Assembly (NCBI GenBank): GCA_963969495.1
Contig: OZ018329.1
Location: 143,820,021-143,884,020, forward strand
Direction: 5' to 3'
DNA from: Ceratothoa steindachneri
Lineage: Eukaryota; Arthropoda; Malacostraca; Isopoda; Cymothoidae
Length of the DNA: 64,000 nt
The position numbers were made by a program, and so were the translations under genes. The notes beneath the pieces were generated by a model. It saw only the letters and a list, made by a program, of their open reading frames with translations, was not told the origin of the DNA and did not search any database. Shown here one piece after another: positions 12,484-24,320 of the stretch (positions are counted from its first letter, which is position 1; each line of letters begins with the position of its first letter).

Positions 12484-15289
12484 CTGTGAGGTGAGTGATT
12501 TATGCTCTCGTTCTCTCCGTTGTGTGCCCAGAATCGCTGGCAGAAAGAGGCAAGGGATAGGGAGGTCCATTTTCCTCATTGATCGTCTCTGTAATTTAGA
12601 AGTTTAGTTTGAGAGAAAAAATCCTTCAATGGAAGAAAGCTACACAAAGAATTATCGAATGTTATTTTTCTATATTCTTCAAAGTAATTTCTCAAATTAT
12701 AAACAGGTGATAACTGACGGAAACATTCTGTTAACAACTTTTAAAAGATGGTTCTAAAGGGGATTAGAGTAGGGGTAATAAATTTTTTTTAAAATGAACA
12801 TACCTATATACTAAATAAGACCAAGAATATATAAAACCTATAGAAACAATCGATTCAGAGCCCAGAAAATCAAAACTACGCACTAAACCTCTTTGCTTGG
12901 TAGAGATGCCTTCGGTACTCTACCAAAAGGGAATTTTAAAATTTTCCTTATGGTCGATATCTTTCTTTACTCGCCGCTCATGATTTAGAATTTACTAGAT
13001 TCCCCCTAGCATTTTTCGTTATCTGTGCTGCTCTGGTGTCTAGGTAAGGATGAGCCCAACCCACTAACAAATAGTTTATTGCCACCTTTTTTGAACGGCT
13101 CAAGCAAACAGAGCAGAAAGAAAGAGAAGGTGAGGAGTAAATAAGTTGTTCGGGGCAACTTTGCTTAGTACAAGATAAAATGTCATGTCAACGTGAGGTG
13201 AACCTCCCCAAGTTTAGCATTTCGAGTTCTTGTTTCGTGATTTAGCTGGTTTCTTCAATTTGGGCTGAACTTCACCAAGGCTTCCTCTCTCAATCATTAC
13301 CAGCTTGTGCCTTGTTATTGACCCTAAATTTCTCAAAGCTTTTGTCACTACTGGCAGTAAACTTTATTCTAGTCGTACTTATTTGCTTTTTCTATAATTC
13401 ACCTAAAAAACCAACGAAGAAATTGAACGCTCGAAGTGTAATAATTAAATATGTGATAAAAATAATTAAAGATGAGAAATATATTAATAAATGGTAAAAG
13501 ATGAGGTTACATATTCACTCCAATGAGAAATGCCACTGGAGAGAAAAATCACTTTTAATTAACTGAATTTATTATATTCACTTTAGACTCTAATGTATTG
13601 AATAGTATTTGTGTTTGGTGATGTTAAGGGAAATGCGAGTGAAACTTGTCAGCCGATGCGGCGAAAATATTCCGAGGATAGTGGCACAATTAGAAGAAGA
13701 GGACCCATTTGTTTTTGATACAGTCGAGAGATGAGAAAGCGTCTCAGAAGCAGTTCAGTTTCCCCGACGCGTCCAGAATAGATAAACTGTAACGTCTGAA
13801 TGGATCTGATATCTCGTGCTCTCGATATGTCAGTTTTATTCCTCTTCAAATTGGGTGAGCCTGGATGGTCTCTCCTTGAAGAAGAACTTCGTTAGTATTT
13901 AAATTTTCTTCCGTCATAAAAATAAATGAGATATGAACGATCTTATCTTGAGAACGACGAAAAAGGTGCATTTTTTCTCTTTCCAGCTTTAGATTCAGAC
14001 GGACGCTTTAGCCGTACGAGAAAGCCAATGTATGTCGCTGGAAATTGTGTCAGGAAAAGATTGAGGGCTGGCGTCCCCTCATAAGCTACTGCATTTTATT
14101 CTTTCCTTCTTTTGCCATACCTATCGACATATGTTTTATTCTACTGTCTGTTCCCCTACACTAAATCTGGTCTCACAAAGTCATCTTGCCTTTGATTAAT
14201 GACAATCCAACTTAATTTTCGTTTCCTATGTTTTCCCAATATTATATAATTTTATATATCCATTTATCTCCTTCGAAAAGAGGGAGATTTTATGGAACAG
14301 AATGATAGGATTTGAGCTAAGAAACGAAGTGGAGAAAGGAAGATCAAGGAATTGAAGAAGTTTAGAGAAAATATTAAAAAAGAGACATGAATAATGGAAA
14401 GATTAAAAATGATGAAATGTCCTAAAATATGTTACTACATCTAGTACAACTACCAAGGTGTGATCTTAATTTTTTCCAGGAGAATAAGACGGGGTAGTCA
14501 GACCTTTTAACTTCCCTTGGTATATCAATTGTCCATTTGGAGTACTTATTTTTGGACATCTTTACAGCCTCCAAATTTTGTGTTCGGTTGGACGTACTTG
14601 TTAGGATTAACTCCAGTTTTCCAACATACGGACATGTTGAATTTGATCACCAATGATGGTTTGTAGATTAACAAATAACATTTATTTAATTAGCATCGTG
14701 GATTCCACTCTCAGTCCAATCTAACTATACAATGAATTCAGTATTTACCATTGCCAAATTTAATAGAAGCAATGTTACACGAAAGTTCATTCATAAAATG
14801 CTCTTTCTTCCATTAGTTACCTCAAAACAAGCCTCGCTTTTACAGAGCATAAGTAGGATATATCCCAGACCTAGTGGTTAAGGCATTGCCGGACACAAAT
14901 CTTCAATGTACATAGGGAACGGATCGCTTATTGGGGAACGTGCTGAGATAATGCGTGGGAGCAAGTAGTTCTTTATACACTGTCTCGTCTTTCCCTTCTT
15001 CACACAATATATTAAGCAATGTATTTTCCCAAAATACTATTATCTAAGCATAGTGCACAAAATACAAATACTTGCATTTCATAGAAAATACTCCTTTATT
15101 TACCATGAATATTGCTCTGAATATTATGTGCAATTTGCCTGTGATTGTGTCCAAGTTTAATTTCATAGAACATCTGATCAAAGAAGTTATGATACAAGAA
15201 ATGTGTATTAGAAGAGGATGAAGAGAAAACGAGAGAACAATAATTATAGATACAGCCAAAACTAGAAAAAAAACAGAAAGTATACAGGT
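12484..15289. other. AT-rich intron DNA, nothing recognised
   Basis: No recognisable gene or element. A 66-residue frame at 13649-13849 (-) and a 61-residue one at 13312-13497 (+) have no known motif. Near 14872-14895 the stretch cctagtggttaaggc resembles the A box of a tRNA-derived repeat, but no B box follows at the right distance. Confidence 0.5.
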
Positions 15290-15760
15290 CGTTTTTCTGA
15301 ATGAAGTGAGTGCATCTTCGGCGGCAATACTTCACCAATTTGTGGCATTATTCGGGCCTGACTATATTCCTTCCTTCCATCTTTCCCACAGATCTTCAAT
15401 ATTCATCTGTTTCTAAAAGATAAGCTTCATACCGAAAATCTTCAGTAGGTTTCGTTTCTATCTGCCTTCAGTCAGGGTTCTGCCCAGTCCAGTTCATCCG
15501 GACGATATTTTCGAAATCCAAGTACTACTTCACCGTTTTTACGCTGAGGCACAGAGCACAGTCATGCATGAAAATAGGTCACGTACTCCTGATGTTCAGA
15601 GAGAAGGTTTCACATTTTCCCGAAACAGATTCTCGTCTAATGCGTCGTTTACTTTGCCGCGTTAACGGAAAAGCGGAGAAAATTCGCCGCTTGTAAAAAT
15701 AGGCAAAGCTTAAGGCTGCCACCTCCAAATTTAACACATATTTTTGTGGATGTGTGATTC
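15290..15760 (-). pseudogene. Tc1/mariner transposase fragment, 3' half
   Basis: Read on the - strand and across frames this shows VKFGGGS (the strand region after the first catalytic Asp) and FMHDCALCLSVKTVK with the second Asp. WTGQNPD follows, corresponding to the W-P-x-x-S-P-D block, then EDLWERW in place of the usual E-N-L-W. LVKYCRRRC corresponds to the C-terminal helix ending in the P-R-R-C pattern. It is truncated before the DNA-binding half and riddled with stops. Family placement beyond Tc1 is not possible from what remains. Confidence 0.6.
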
Positions 15761-16003
15761 TTTTATTTACTTGTACGACACAGAGTATTCTGCTTATGAG
15801 ACTATCCAAAAAATTAAATTTGCTTTATCCTCTGAAAAAAAACACTGTCACTTTTCAGCACTTTCGTAGGACATAAGCTTTAGCATAGGTGAACTTAGGC
15901 ACTTGATTCTTTTTAATCGACAAGACACATTCACCTTGAGGTGCTTGGCAACTTCATGTGAAATATCAGCTCTTTTCTTAAATCAACCCTAAATTGACAT
16001 CCT

Positions 16004-16007
<4 letters not shown>

Positions 16008-16086
<79 letters not shown>
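16008..16086. repeat. (AT)n microsatellite
   Basis: About 79 bases of pure AT dinucleotide, followed by imperfect AT to 16127, where the next Tc1 element begins. Frames full of Ile-Tyr repeats across it are artefacts. Confidence 0.97.
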
Positions 16087-16092
<6 letters not shown>

Positions 16093-16177
16093 TTATGTAT
16101 ATATACATATATATATATAAATATATAGGGTTTGGACAAATTAAATGAAACACGTGTTAAATTCAATGAATATTTAT

Positions 16178-17107
16178 TTAATATTGAGTTTTTTCTCCTT
16201 TTGCTTTCTGAACAGTGTCGATGCATCTTGGAATTAATTCACACAGCTTTCTAACTTCATTGAGAGGAATCTTTAGCCATTCTTCTTGCAAACCTGCTAC
16301 AGTCTTTCAGACAAGACGGTGAAGGGTAACGACTTCTAAATTGTCGCTCCAAGATGCACCACAAATACTCAATAATATTAAGATTTGGAGAATGTTGGGG
16401 CCACCCCATTTGTTGTAGCTCATCCCTATGCTTTTTATGCCAATTCCCAACCAAATGAGCTGTGTGTATCTTGGCATTATCATTTTGGAAAAACCACTAA
16501 CCATCAGGGAATAATGTCTGGACCATGGGATGGAACTGATCTTCAAAAATATTCAGATATCGGTTACCATGAATCCTGCCATGCAGGACAACGATTGGAC
16601 CAACATAATTACAAGATATGGCTGCCCAAACTATCACTGATTATCCTCTGTGCTTCACTGTAGGAAGAAGGCAGTAAGGACTAAAAGCTTCCCCGGGCTG
16701 CCTCCACACATAAACTCGCCCTGCAGTGGGGAAAAGAGAAAAACTAGACTCGTCGGAGAATATCACTTACTTGCATTGGTCTGTCGACCCACTCTTGTGA
16801 TCCCTACATCAGTTCAACCTTTTTTTAATGTTTTGATGAGAAAGCAGAGGTTTATTGATGGCAGCTTTTCCATGATATCCGGCTTTATTGAGCTCCCGGC
16901 GAAGAGTTTTGGTCGAAACTGGCCTAGTGCAGAGATATGTTGAATCAACTCTGCAGTCACTTTCGGGGAGGTTGTCCTGGAATTTTTCATCACAATGCGT
17001 TTCAACCCTCGTCGATCTCTTTCAGCAAACTTCGAAGTCTTGCCGGAATTATTCCTCCTGCTAGAGGTGTAGCCCTGCTTTGTGAATTCTGTCCTAGTCC
17101 TTAATAG
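16178..17107 (-). pseudogene. Tc1-type transposase with DD36E spacing, 5'-truncated
   Basis: On the - strand the order is as follows. ERDRRGLKRIVMKNSRTT and SPKVTAELIQHI form the second helix-turn-helix. VIFSDESSFSLF carries the first catalytic Asp. Then come GRVYVWRQPGEAF and FFQNDNAKIHTAH with the second Asp, and HSPNLNIIEYLW with the Glu. Counting from the second Asp to the Glu gives 36 intervening residues, the DD36E spacing known for some Tc1 relatives. A C-terminal block ends GEKTQY and a stop at 16178. The first helix-turn-helix is missing at the right edge, where the Penelope-like element begins. Several frameshifts break the frame. A likely terminal repeat starts at about 16128 (agggtttggacaaa). 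Confidence 0.8.
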
Positions 17108-17149
17108 GGCAGTTCTCGAAAATCTAAGGAGTTTAGCCTAATTGCTGAC

Positions 17150-17425
17150 CAAAGCTCATGGGTTAATTTAATGGAAAAGACGAGTTAATTAAGTTTGGTA
17201 AGAAAGCTATTAACATCTTTAGAATTAGGCCACAGACAAATGACATCATGAATATACCTGTACCAAACAATAGGCAAATCAAGGATAGCAGGGAGGAATC
17301 TTGTTTCAAATAACTCTATATAAAAGTTAGAGAGAACAGGTGAAAGGGTAATCCAAACTTTTAAGGGAAATATTTGCCATCGAACAAAAACTTACAATTT
17401 TGGGTACAAAGTGAAATGAGGTTCA
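17150..17425 (-). pseudogene. Penelope-like RT fragment, inverted copy
   Basis: The - strand reads LSPVLSNFYIELFETRF and then VWYRYIHDVICLWPNSKD, the palm of a Penelope-like reverse transcriptase. The catalytic I-D-D box has become I-H-D. It is the reverse complement of 17617-17890 with moderate divergence, so the two form an inverted repeat of roughly 275 bases around a 190-base centre. Penelope-like elements are known to leave partial inverted copies at their 5' side, which fits this arrangement. Confidence 0.75.
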
Positions 17426-17429
17426 TAAA

Positions 17430-18580
17430 AATAGTAATTACCAATAGCTACGACCTTATTTCTAAACTCAATGCCATTCAGTCTTCGAATAATTTTACCC
17501 TTGTTAGTTTCGATGTCTGCTCATTATTTACCAAGGTTCCAGTTGAAGATCTTTTCAATTTCCTGAATGATAAATTGCAACATATTGTTCTTCCCATACC
17601 TGCTACTATTTTTCTGAAACTCATTTGACTTTGTACCGAAAAATTGTAAGTTTTCGTTCGATGGCAAATATTTTCTTCAAAAGTTAGCAATGGAAAATTA
17701 TTGCCTTTTACCTGTTTTTCTAAGTTTATATGTAGCTCTTTGAAACAAGACTCCTCCCTACTATCCTTGGCTTCCCTATTGTTTGGTACAAGTATATTGA
17801 TGATGTTATTTGCCTGTGGCCTAATTCTAAAGATGTTAATAGCTTTCTTACCAAACTTAATTCACTCGTCCCTTCCATTAAATTTACCTATGAGGTTGAA
17901 AATAATAGAAGGCTTCCCTTTCTCGATCTTCTTATTCATAGAACACAGACTAGTTTTAAATACTCCATCTATCGCAAACCTACTAATTCCAACTCTTATA
18001 CTCATTGTTACTCTGCAAATAGTCCCAAAGTCAAATTTTCCGTTTTTTCCTTTATGTTTTTATGGGCTTTACGAGTTGTTAGTTCTGAATATATGGATTC
18101 TGAATTCTCCAATATCTTTGAAATTGGCCATAAATTATGATACGCTTATCCTTTTCTGCAAAGAAAAACGTTCTATAATATGGCTCCTACTATCCCTTTT
18201 AATGTTGAAAACATTTTTCTTTTACCCGTCTCTGTTGTTTCATTGACCTTCCCCGTCTTTTAAAAACTTTAACATTTCAGTTGCTTTAAATTACGAATCA
18301 ACTATAAAAATATTCTATTTCATAATAATTTTAATAATATTAATCAGCATAAATACATACATACAAATTTTGTTAAAGACTATGATATGTTTGGCTTTGA
18401 TTAATTTCCTTTGGCAACTTTCTATTTTTCTTAATGTTTTCATTTGTCCATCTTGTAGATAGTAGATAACTTTTTCTATGTTTATATCTCTTTTGTTAAA
18501 TAAATGCGCTTGATAAAATCAAAACTTAAATCTCTAAGCTTTTGATCTATTTGGTCATCTTCGGAACGTTTCTATGTATT
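17430..18580 (+). pseudogene. Penelope-like retroelement, reverse transcriptase
   Basis: The + strand reads NFTLVSFDVCSLFTKVPV (RT fingers and palm with the first Asp) and then, after a stop and frameshift, FDGKYFLQK. KYIDDVICLWP keeps the catalytic Asp pair near 17800. Next come FTYEVENNRRLPFLDLLIHR and YSIYRKPTNSNSYTH, the thumb region typical of Penelope-like elements. These elements use target priming and may carry a GIY-YIG endonuclease after the RT. I could not find a GIY-YIG motif here, so that part is lost or too decayed, or the family lacks it. The 3' end is placed near 18580 by the start of the next element. Confidence 0.8.
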
Positions 18581-18590
18581 CTCTCCGCCT

Positions 18591-19741
18591 TTACCGATGA
18601 ATTATGGTGGATTTTGAATCAAGTTGAATGAAAATTGCCGATGAGTAAACTTTTTGGCGGAATTTCATCGGTTCGAGCCCGTTTTCCTGTAACATGCTGT
18701 TGACTGCTGTTGCGTAACTTCCAGGCTTAGCTATGTTCAGCACGTTGGCATATAATATACAAGTAAGAATTTTCACGTTGGGAATATCGTCCAAATTTAT
18801 CTCTGTCTTCCGTCCTTGTTGTTCACTTTTTGCCATTGATGCGTATGAGTTTCTATTTATCTTAGCATTATTTCTCTTTGACTGTTTCTGTTATCTTTAT
18901 AATTTCTCTTCTTCTAGGACAGATCATGGCCATAGTTCTGTGTTCCCCTTGGCAGTTAATACATCTTTTATCTGTGTTGTTGCAGTAAGGCCAAGAATGG
19001 CCTTCAGTTCCACATTCAGAACAGATGATTGGGTATTTTAGGGGGCATTTTAGTCGTATGTTCCTCCATGGCATAACATCTGAAGCATATCTGTATACTT
19101 GTGAAGACGTCTCTTTGTATGTAAGCGGAGTGGAATCTCATGTTGAAAGCGAGAAGTCCCTGCCCGATGATCCTTGGAGCCATTTCAGTAGATTCGCCAA
19201 TGACATTGAAAACATGAGTATGATCCTTAAATTTGACCACCTCTGCTATTCTGAGTCATTTCTGTCTCTCCTGTAGTTCTTCTTTTATTTCTTGGCATAA
19301 GTGCTCTCCTACCCAGGACTCAATTTTTCGGCAGAGGACACTTCTGTTAGCAGTCATTTGTGGGGGTACTCTTGCTTCCAAATCCAACTTTCTTAGCGTA
19401 ATGCTCCCAGCAGATGATAGTAGCTGCTCTACTTCTTTATTTTCTAGGCAAATAACTATGAATCCAGATGCTGTCTCAATGCATTTGATTATTGGTATTT
19501 CCAGATCAGTAAATATGCATTGCATTACTTCTTGTAGTGAACATTTCCTTCCGTTGGGTATGAGTTTAAGGGAAGCCTTTTGAAGTTCGGTGGGTCCATC
19601 TTTCTTAGGAGTCGTCCCCTCTCTGAAGAGAGGGGTTTTTTTGGCGATCTTCAGCTGTGGAGTATTTACCCAATATCCACTAGTAGGAGGAGCCCATCTA
19701 TCTCTCCTAATTCTATCTTGCCTACCTTCCAGCTTTCGCAC
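18591..19741 (-). pseudogene. LINE ORF1 (gag-like nucleic-acid-binding protein) without its ORF2
   Basis: The longest piece (19256-19741, 161 residues) holds the N-terminal basic region and an RNA-binding-like fold (VMQCIFTDLE and GFIVICLENKEVEQ). The next frame has ICFRCYAMEEHTT, a zinc knuckle whose last Cys is gone. A third frame has CSECGTEGHSWPYC, an intact C-x2-C-x4-H-x4-C knuckle, and CINCQGEH. A last frame (18591-18836) gives a Ser/Ala-rich tail ending in a stop. This architecture belongs to ORF1 of Jockey-like LINEs common in crustaceans and other arthropods (family recall, not tested). At least three frameshifts are present. The expected ORF2 would lie below 18590, where the Penelope-like element sits instead. 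Confidence 0.8.
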
Positions 19742-20512
19742 TCTCCTTGGTCAACCGTACCTATCTGGGCTTAGCACTAACAGCGGTCCGCAGTTCGGTT
19801 CTGGCTCGTGACAGAGAATCAGTTCCCCTTTTCTTGCATCCTAAGGGTGTCTCCTGCCGGGGTTCACTATACTTTACTACCAATTGCAACTCAGATCATG
19901 CCAGTGACCAAGTTATGTAGTGCTATTGAGAAGAAAGTATGAGGTAAACAGTATGAATAAAGAGCAAATAATTTAGAATAAGGACGAGCAAACTCCTTCG
20001 GGTAGCCCACTTCGCTCAGGAGAAAACAGGAGGAATCTCCAATCAGCCCCAGGAGGGCATATATTTCTTCATAGAAGTTTTCTTGAGAAAGGCGTTTTTA
20101 TTTTCTTCTTTTCCGAAACTTTTCTTCCTTTACCTGAGATTGCCTTTACAAGTTCCCTGCAAGAGAGCAAGGTACAGACTTAGTAAGTCTAAATGAAAAG
20201 AAAATGGTTCATAGGGGATATATATTCCTCCTCGCCTGAACATAATGTAAAGTGATACGGGCCAATCCGGCGTGTGTAATTTTTGAAACAACTTTAATGT
20301 TTAATTCCAGCATGGATTTTGAGGGCTGGGTTTTCTTCGTTTATTAATATGGATTCTAAGATGATCGTCCTAAGCTTTATTTCATTCCTTTCTTTGAATT
20401 ATGGTGTTTTCAACCAAAATCCCCCTAGTTAGGCTGATGTTATATGCGACTTCCATATGATAGTAAGGAAAAGAAATAGTTGCCAAAGGAAATGGTCTTT
20501 AACAAAATCTGC

Positions 20513-20513
<1 letters not shown>

Positions 20514-20547
<34 letters not shown>
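20514..20547. repeat. (TA)n microsatellite
   Basis: TA run of about 34 bases, extended by an imperfect TA stretch to 20556. Confidence 0.95.
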
Positions 20548-20551
<4 letters not shown>

Positions 20552-21056
20552 TATATGAGGAGGTTAGGTAAAGGATAGTTAGAATTCCATAGCCCCCTTC
20601 GAAAATTCTCATGGAGTGACTCAATACTCTTCAGGGGGGCTACCCATTCAACTGGGACTCCATCCATTTCTCCTAGAAGGAAATGTCAAGAATATTTTGT
20701 ACAGATTGGCGTCTGAAGCTTTAAAAAGAAAAGAAGAATATATCAAATGTTCTCGTATGGATAGCAGTCCAGTAGAGGATTGAGCAAATCCAGGGACTTT
20801 TCTAGCGGATTAAGGAATTCTAACTATTATTCTTACCTTACCGCAAACATATGGACGTTATAGTTCATTAGCAAAAAAGGGTGAGAACATTTGATATATT
20901 ATCGTTTTCTGTTAATCTTTTACTGTTTCAGACGACAATCTGTAAAAAAGCTTGATGAAATTTCTCGTTTGAGTGGTGCTCATGAATTCATATTATTATT
21001 CTCATCTGGCCACATTGAAATAACGTTATATTCAATAGTATATTTCTATATATATT

Positions 21057-21062
<6 letters not shown>

Positions 21063-21115
<53 letters not shown>
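21063..21115. repeat. (TA)n microsatellite
   Basis: TA run of about 53 bases. Confidence 0.96.
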
Positions 21116-21117
<2 letters not shown>

Positions 21118-23542
21118 TCTTTAAAATCCATGAAACGAATCCTGAATCCTGACCTAAATTGGAGCTTTTCATCGACCAAGTTGTGCACTCCATGTTTTCT
21201 TCAGATTGGGTGGTCAGCATTAGCGAGTCTCCTTCTTGCATAGCTGGAGCTTTTGGAGTAGTAGGATGGCTAAATTTAAACTCGAAGAGTTGCCCAGAAG
21301 AAGGATATAATTTTCTTTAAATCGTATTTAGAAATTTCTTTTACTTCATCGAATTTTGAGGGTGGTTGGCATGACAGGAGAAAGGTGTAGGTAGAGACAA
21401 CCACAAAGGAAGAAGCCATTACAGCCCTCAAAGTTGTTAACGTAGAGCCGGCAATCCTTTATAAATCCTTGTCAATATATGTATAGTATCGCTAAACAGA
21501 AATCCATGGCAAAAATAATTAAACTGATAAAAAATGAAACAATAAAAAAATTAAAAATGGGCATAAATCATTGATGTTAACAATTTCAAAAACAAAAGAA
21601 ATAATACGAAATATTCGCGTATTCAAAAATATTATCACATAAACGAGGATAGTAAAGAAGGCGAAAAAATGCGGCCTTCTATTGTTCCACATAAAGTCAG
21701 GAGGGATCTGCATTTAATATGCTAAAACTAACCGCTGGAGCTAGATTTGCTTCCCTGTTGAGACATTTTTTCCCAGCAATTTGCCCCAAATCCACCTGAA
21801 ATTATTGACACCAAAGAAAATACGAGTAAATCCGCTAAAAGCCTAATGCACAAACATGGTAAAAAAGAAGCAAATATGAGAAGAGGTCACAACGACCAGA
21901 AGCAAGAATCTTGGCCCAAAATAATCGTAAAAGAAAGAGAAGAGACCGGTAAAACTAACTAATACCAATAAAGTAGAGAAAAGTAAACAACACAAACCTG
22001 CGGCATCAAACTGGAAGGGGAAAGGAAAACAACCACCAAGGCAAATAAATGAAAATATAAATATGAGGGATAGAATTAATCTGAGAACATTTGTCGAAAA
22101 TCAGCCACTATTTCGCCAAAATATTGAGAATCTAAGAATTATTATAAGGTGTACAAAATAAAACAACTAGATGGAAATACGACGAAAAGAAGAAAAAAAT
22201 AGTTAACATACTATACAAAAAAAAGAGAAAGTAATATGAAGACACTTATAAAACAATATATCTGGTAGATTTTACAAGATTATCATGGAAACAGAGGCAA
22301 AATAAGAGAAAAGAACAGAAAAGGATATCCATCACCTAACTAAAACCATAGAAAATACAAACTGAAAATTCTGACTTTAAACGTCAATGCCTACTCTGAA
22401 AATCCAAAGCCTAATCGCTATTGTTTAGCATTTTTATGGAATCTCTCACGATATGATGTCGCGCTTTGTCTTGATGAAAGTGCTCTCTTGTATTGATTAA
22501 TGCTGGTCTTTATATGGCCAAGTGCCGCATCTAAACGGTCCAAATGACCTCAGTGAACCACTTTAGTGATATTCTGATTTGATTTAAAAATTTGAAAGTC
22601 GATTATGCAATTCATATCTCATCAAACGCTCCCAAGAATCCTCCGCGGATGAGGCCGAGGATTTATACGTCTCCTGTAAAAATGCATAAAATTACGTGTG
22701 AATGGAAAAAAAATACACAGATGAGTAACTCACAAAGCAAAAAGAAAGGACGAAAGTTTAATACAACGTGTAAATGGATAAAGGGGACAAATAAAGAGTG
22801 AATGATAAAAGGGAACAACACAGCTGAAAAAAGCAAAAGAGTAAAAGTGCTAAGCTGAAATAATCGAACAATAAAAGAACAAAAGAAAACAGGTAAAAAA
22901 TGTTGCCAAAACAACTGCAAAACTATTAGTTTCTGAAAAGAAAACATAAACTAGACAAAGAACTAGCAATAAAAAAATGCCCTCATTTCTCCCGTAATGT
23001 TATTCTCCAGGTATTTTTTTTATTTTTATGCCCATTTATGCCCTAATAAATATAATTACAGAACTTAGGCATCAGTATCAATTCCCTATCCTCGCGCAAG
23101 TATGGAGAGACTTAAACCCTGCGATAGGAAAATTTAACTCAACCAAAACAAAGTCAAAAACTGGTCAACAAAAATGAGACCAAACTTTTATAGCCAATCT
23201 AAGGCCTCAAACATCATATGACCAACCCAAAGGAGACAATTAAACAACCTAATGTAAAGTACGGTATTGGATGCCAAAGAGGAGAGAACTCAAATGAGGA
23301 CAAAAAAGAAGAAAATCACACATGGAAACAGGATAAGTAAAAATAAATACGTCTGAATACTTGTACAAATGCGGAGTATATTAACAATTAAGTAAGCGGT
23401 ATGAATGTCAGTAAGTTAAGGATAAATACTATAATAGGAATTTGTGGGCAAGATAATTGACGGTTTTCCCAACAAAGCGACACCAAGAAACCAATGAAAA
23501 CATAAGAAAGTGAAAAGACTAGTAAGAGAATAATTGGTTTTC

Positions 23543-24253
23543 CGATATGGATAACGAGAAAAAATTGAAGAAGAAAGACGCATAGAAGGAGAAAAGTAAT
23601 TAAATCAACCATGGTTCGGATCCTACGTTAATTAGTACGATCCCGGATATACTAAAGGAGCAGAATAGTAACTAATGCCATAAATTTATTTTCTTCTTTT
23701 TTAGCAATACAGTAGACCATCTATTGTCAACTAAACTACTCTCCTACATATTTTTTTCTCTTTCAACTTAACCTTTCTTATCACTATACTTTTATTACCC
23801 GACTCTTCTTACCCTCTCCCTTTAAGACATAAGAAGATAGTGGAAGAGAAGGGAGGACGATCAAAATGGTTTTCTTCTTTCTTTCTAGGTAAATGATAAG
23901 GAATTTGTAATATTTAGAAAGACTGAAAAATTCAAACGAATGGTAGCAAATTTAAATAATCCCTATTGGAAGAAGTATCGCATTCTTGTATGATACCATA
24001 TTTACCATTATCACGATGAAATAAATAATACCTGGATTAAACGGTAACGTAGAACGGCTATAAAAACACATGAATGAGCGCATTACGAAAGCTTGGCTCG
24101 ATTTAATGGACCTTTATCACCTTCGAGGGCTGAGTATAACGAACGAAATGGCTCTATAATGCGCTAGTCAACTAGATATGAATAACGAGAAAAATGAAGA
24201 AGAAAGACGCATAGAAAGAGAAAAGGCAACTAAATTAACCATGGTTCGGATCC
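23543..24253 (+). repeat. dispersed direct repeat, two 80-bp copies
   Basis: Bases 23543-23623 and 24174-24253 are near-identical. Both contain gaagaagaaagacgcatag and the block accatggttcggatcc, separated by about 550 bases of unrelated DNA. No coding motif. They could be the ends or internal parts of an unrecognised element, or a segmental duplication. Confidence 0.75.
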
Positions 24254-24320
24254 CGCGAGCACTTTCTCAACATCAGATAAAAGACTCGAGAGATGAAGAG
24301 ACAAGTACAGTCATGGGAAA

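Larger units (their letters stand above)
19742..24320. other. AT-rich intron DNA, no gene recognised
   Basis: About 4.6 kb without a recognisable gene. It contains two TA microsatellites, an A-rich stretch (21500-22980) whose complementary-strand frames are low-complexity hydrophobic, and an 80-base direct repeat, listed separately. Confidence 0.55.

Noticed and set aside
14872..14945. tRNA-derived SINE suggested by cctagtggttaaggc
   Set aside because: No B box at the expected distance and no recognisable body.
16008..16226. Open frames of Ile-Tyr repeats across TA tracts (also at 20440-20667, 20891-21188)
   Set aside because: They are translations of (TA)n microsatellites with no other coding content.
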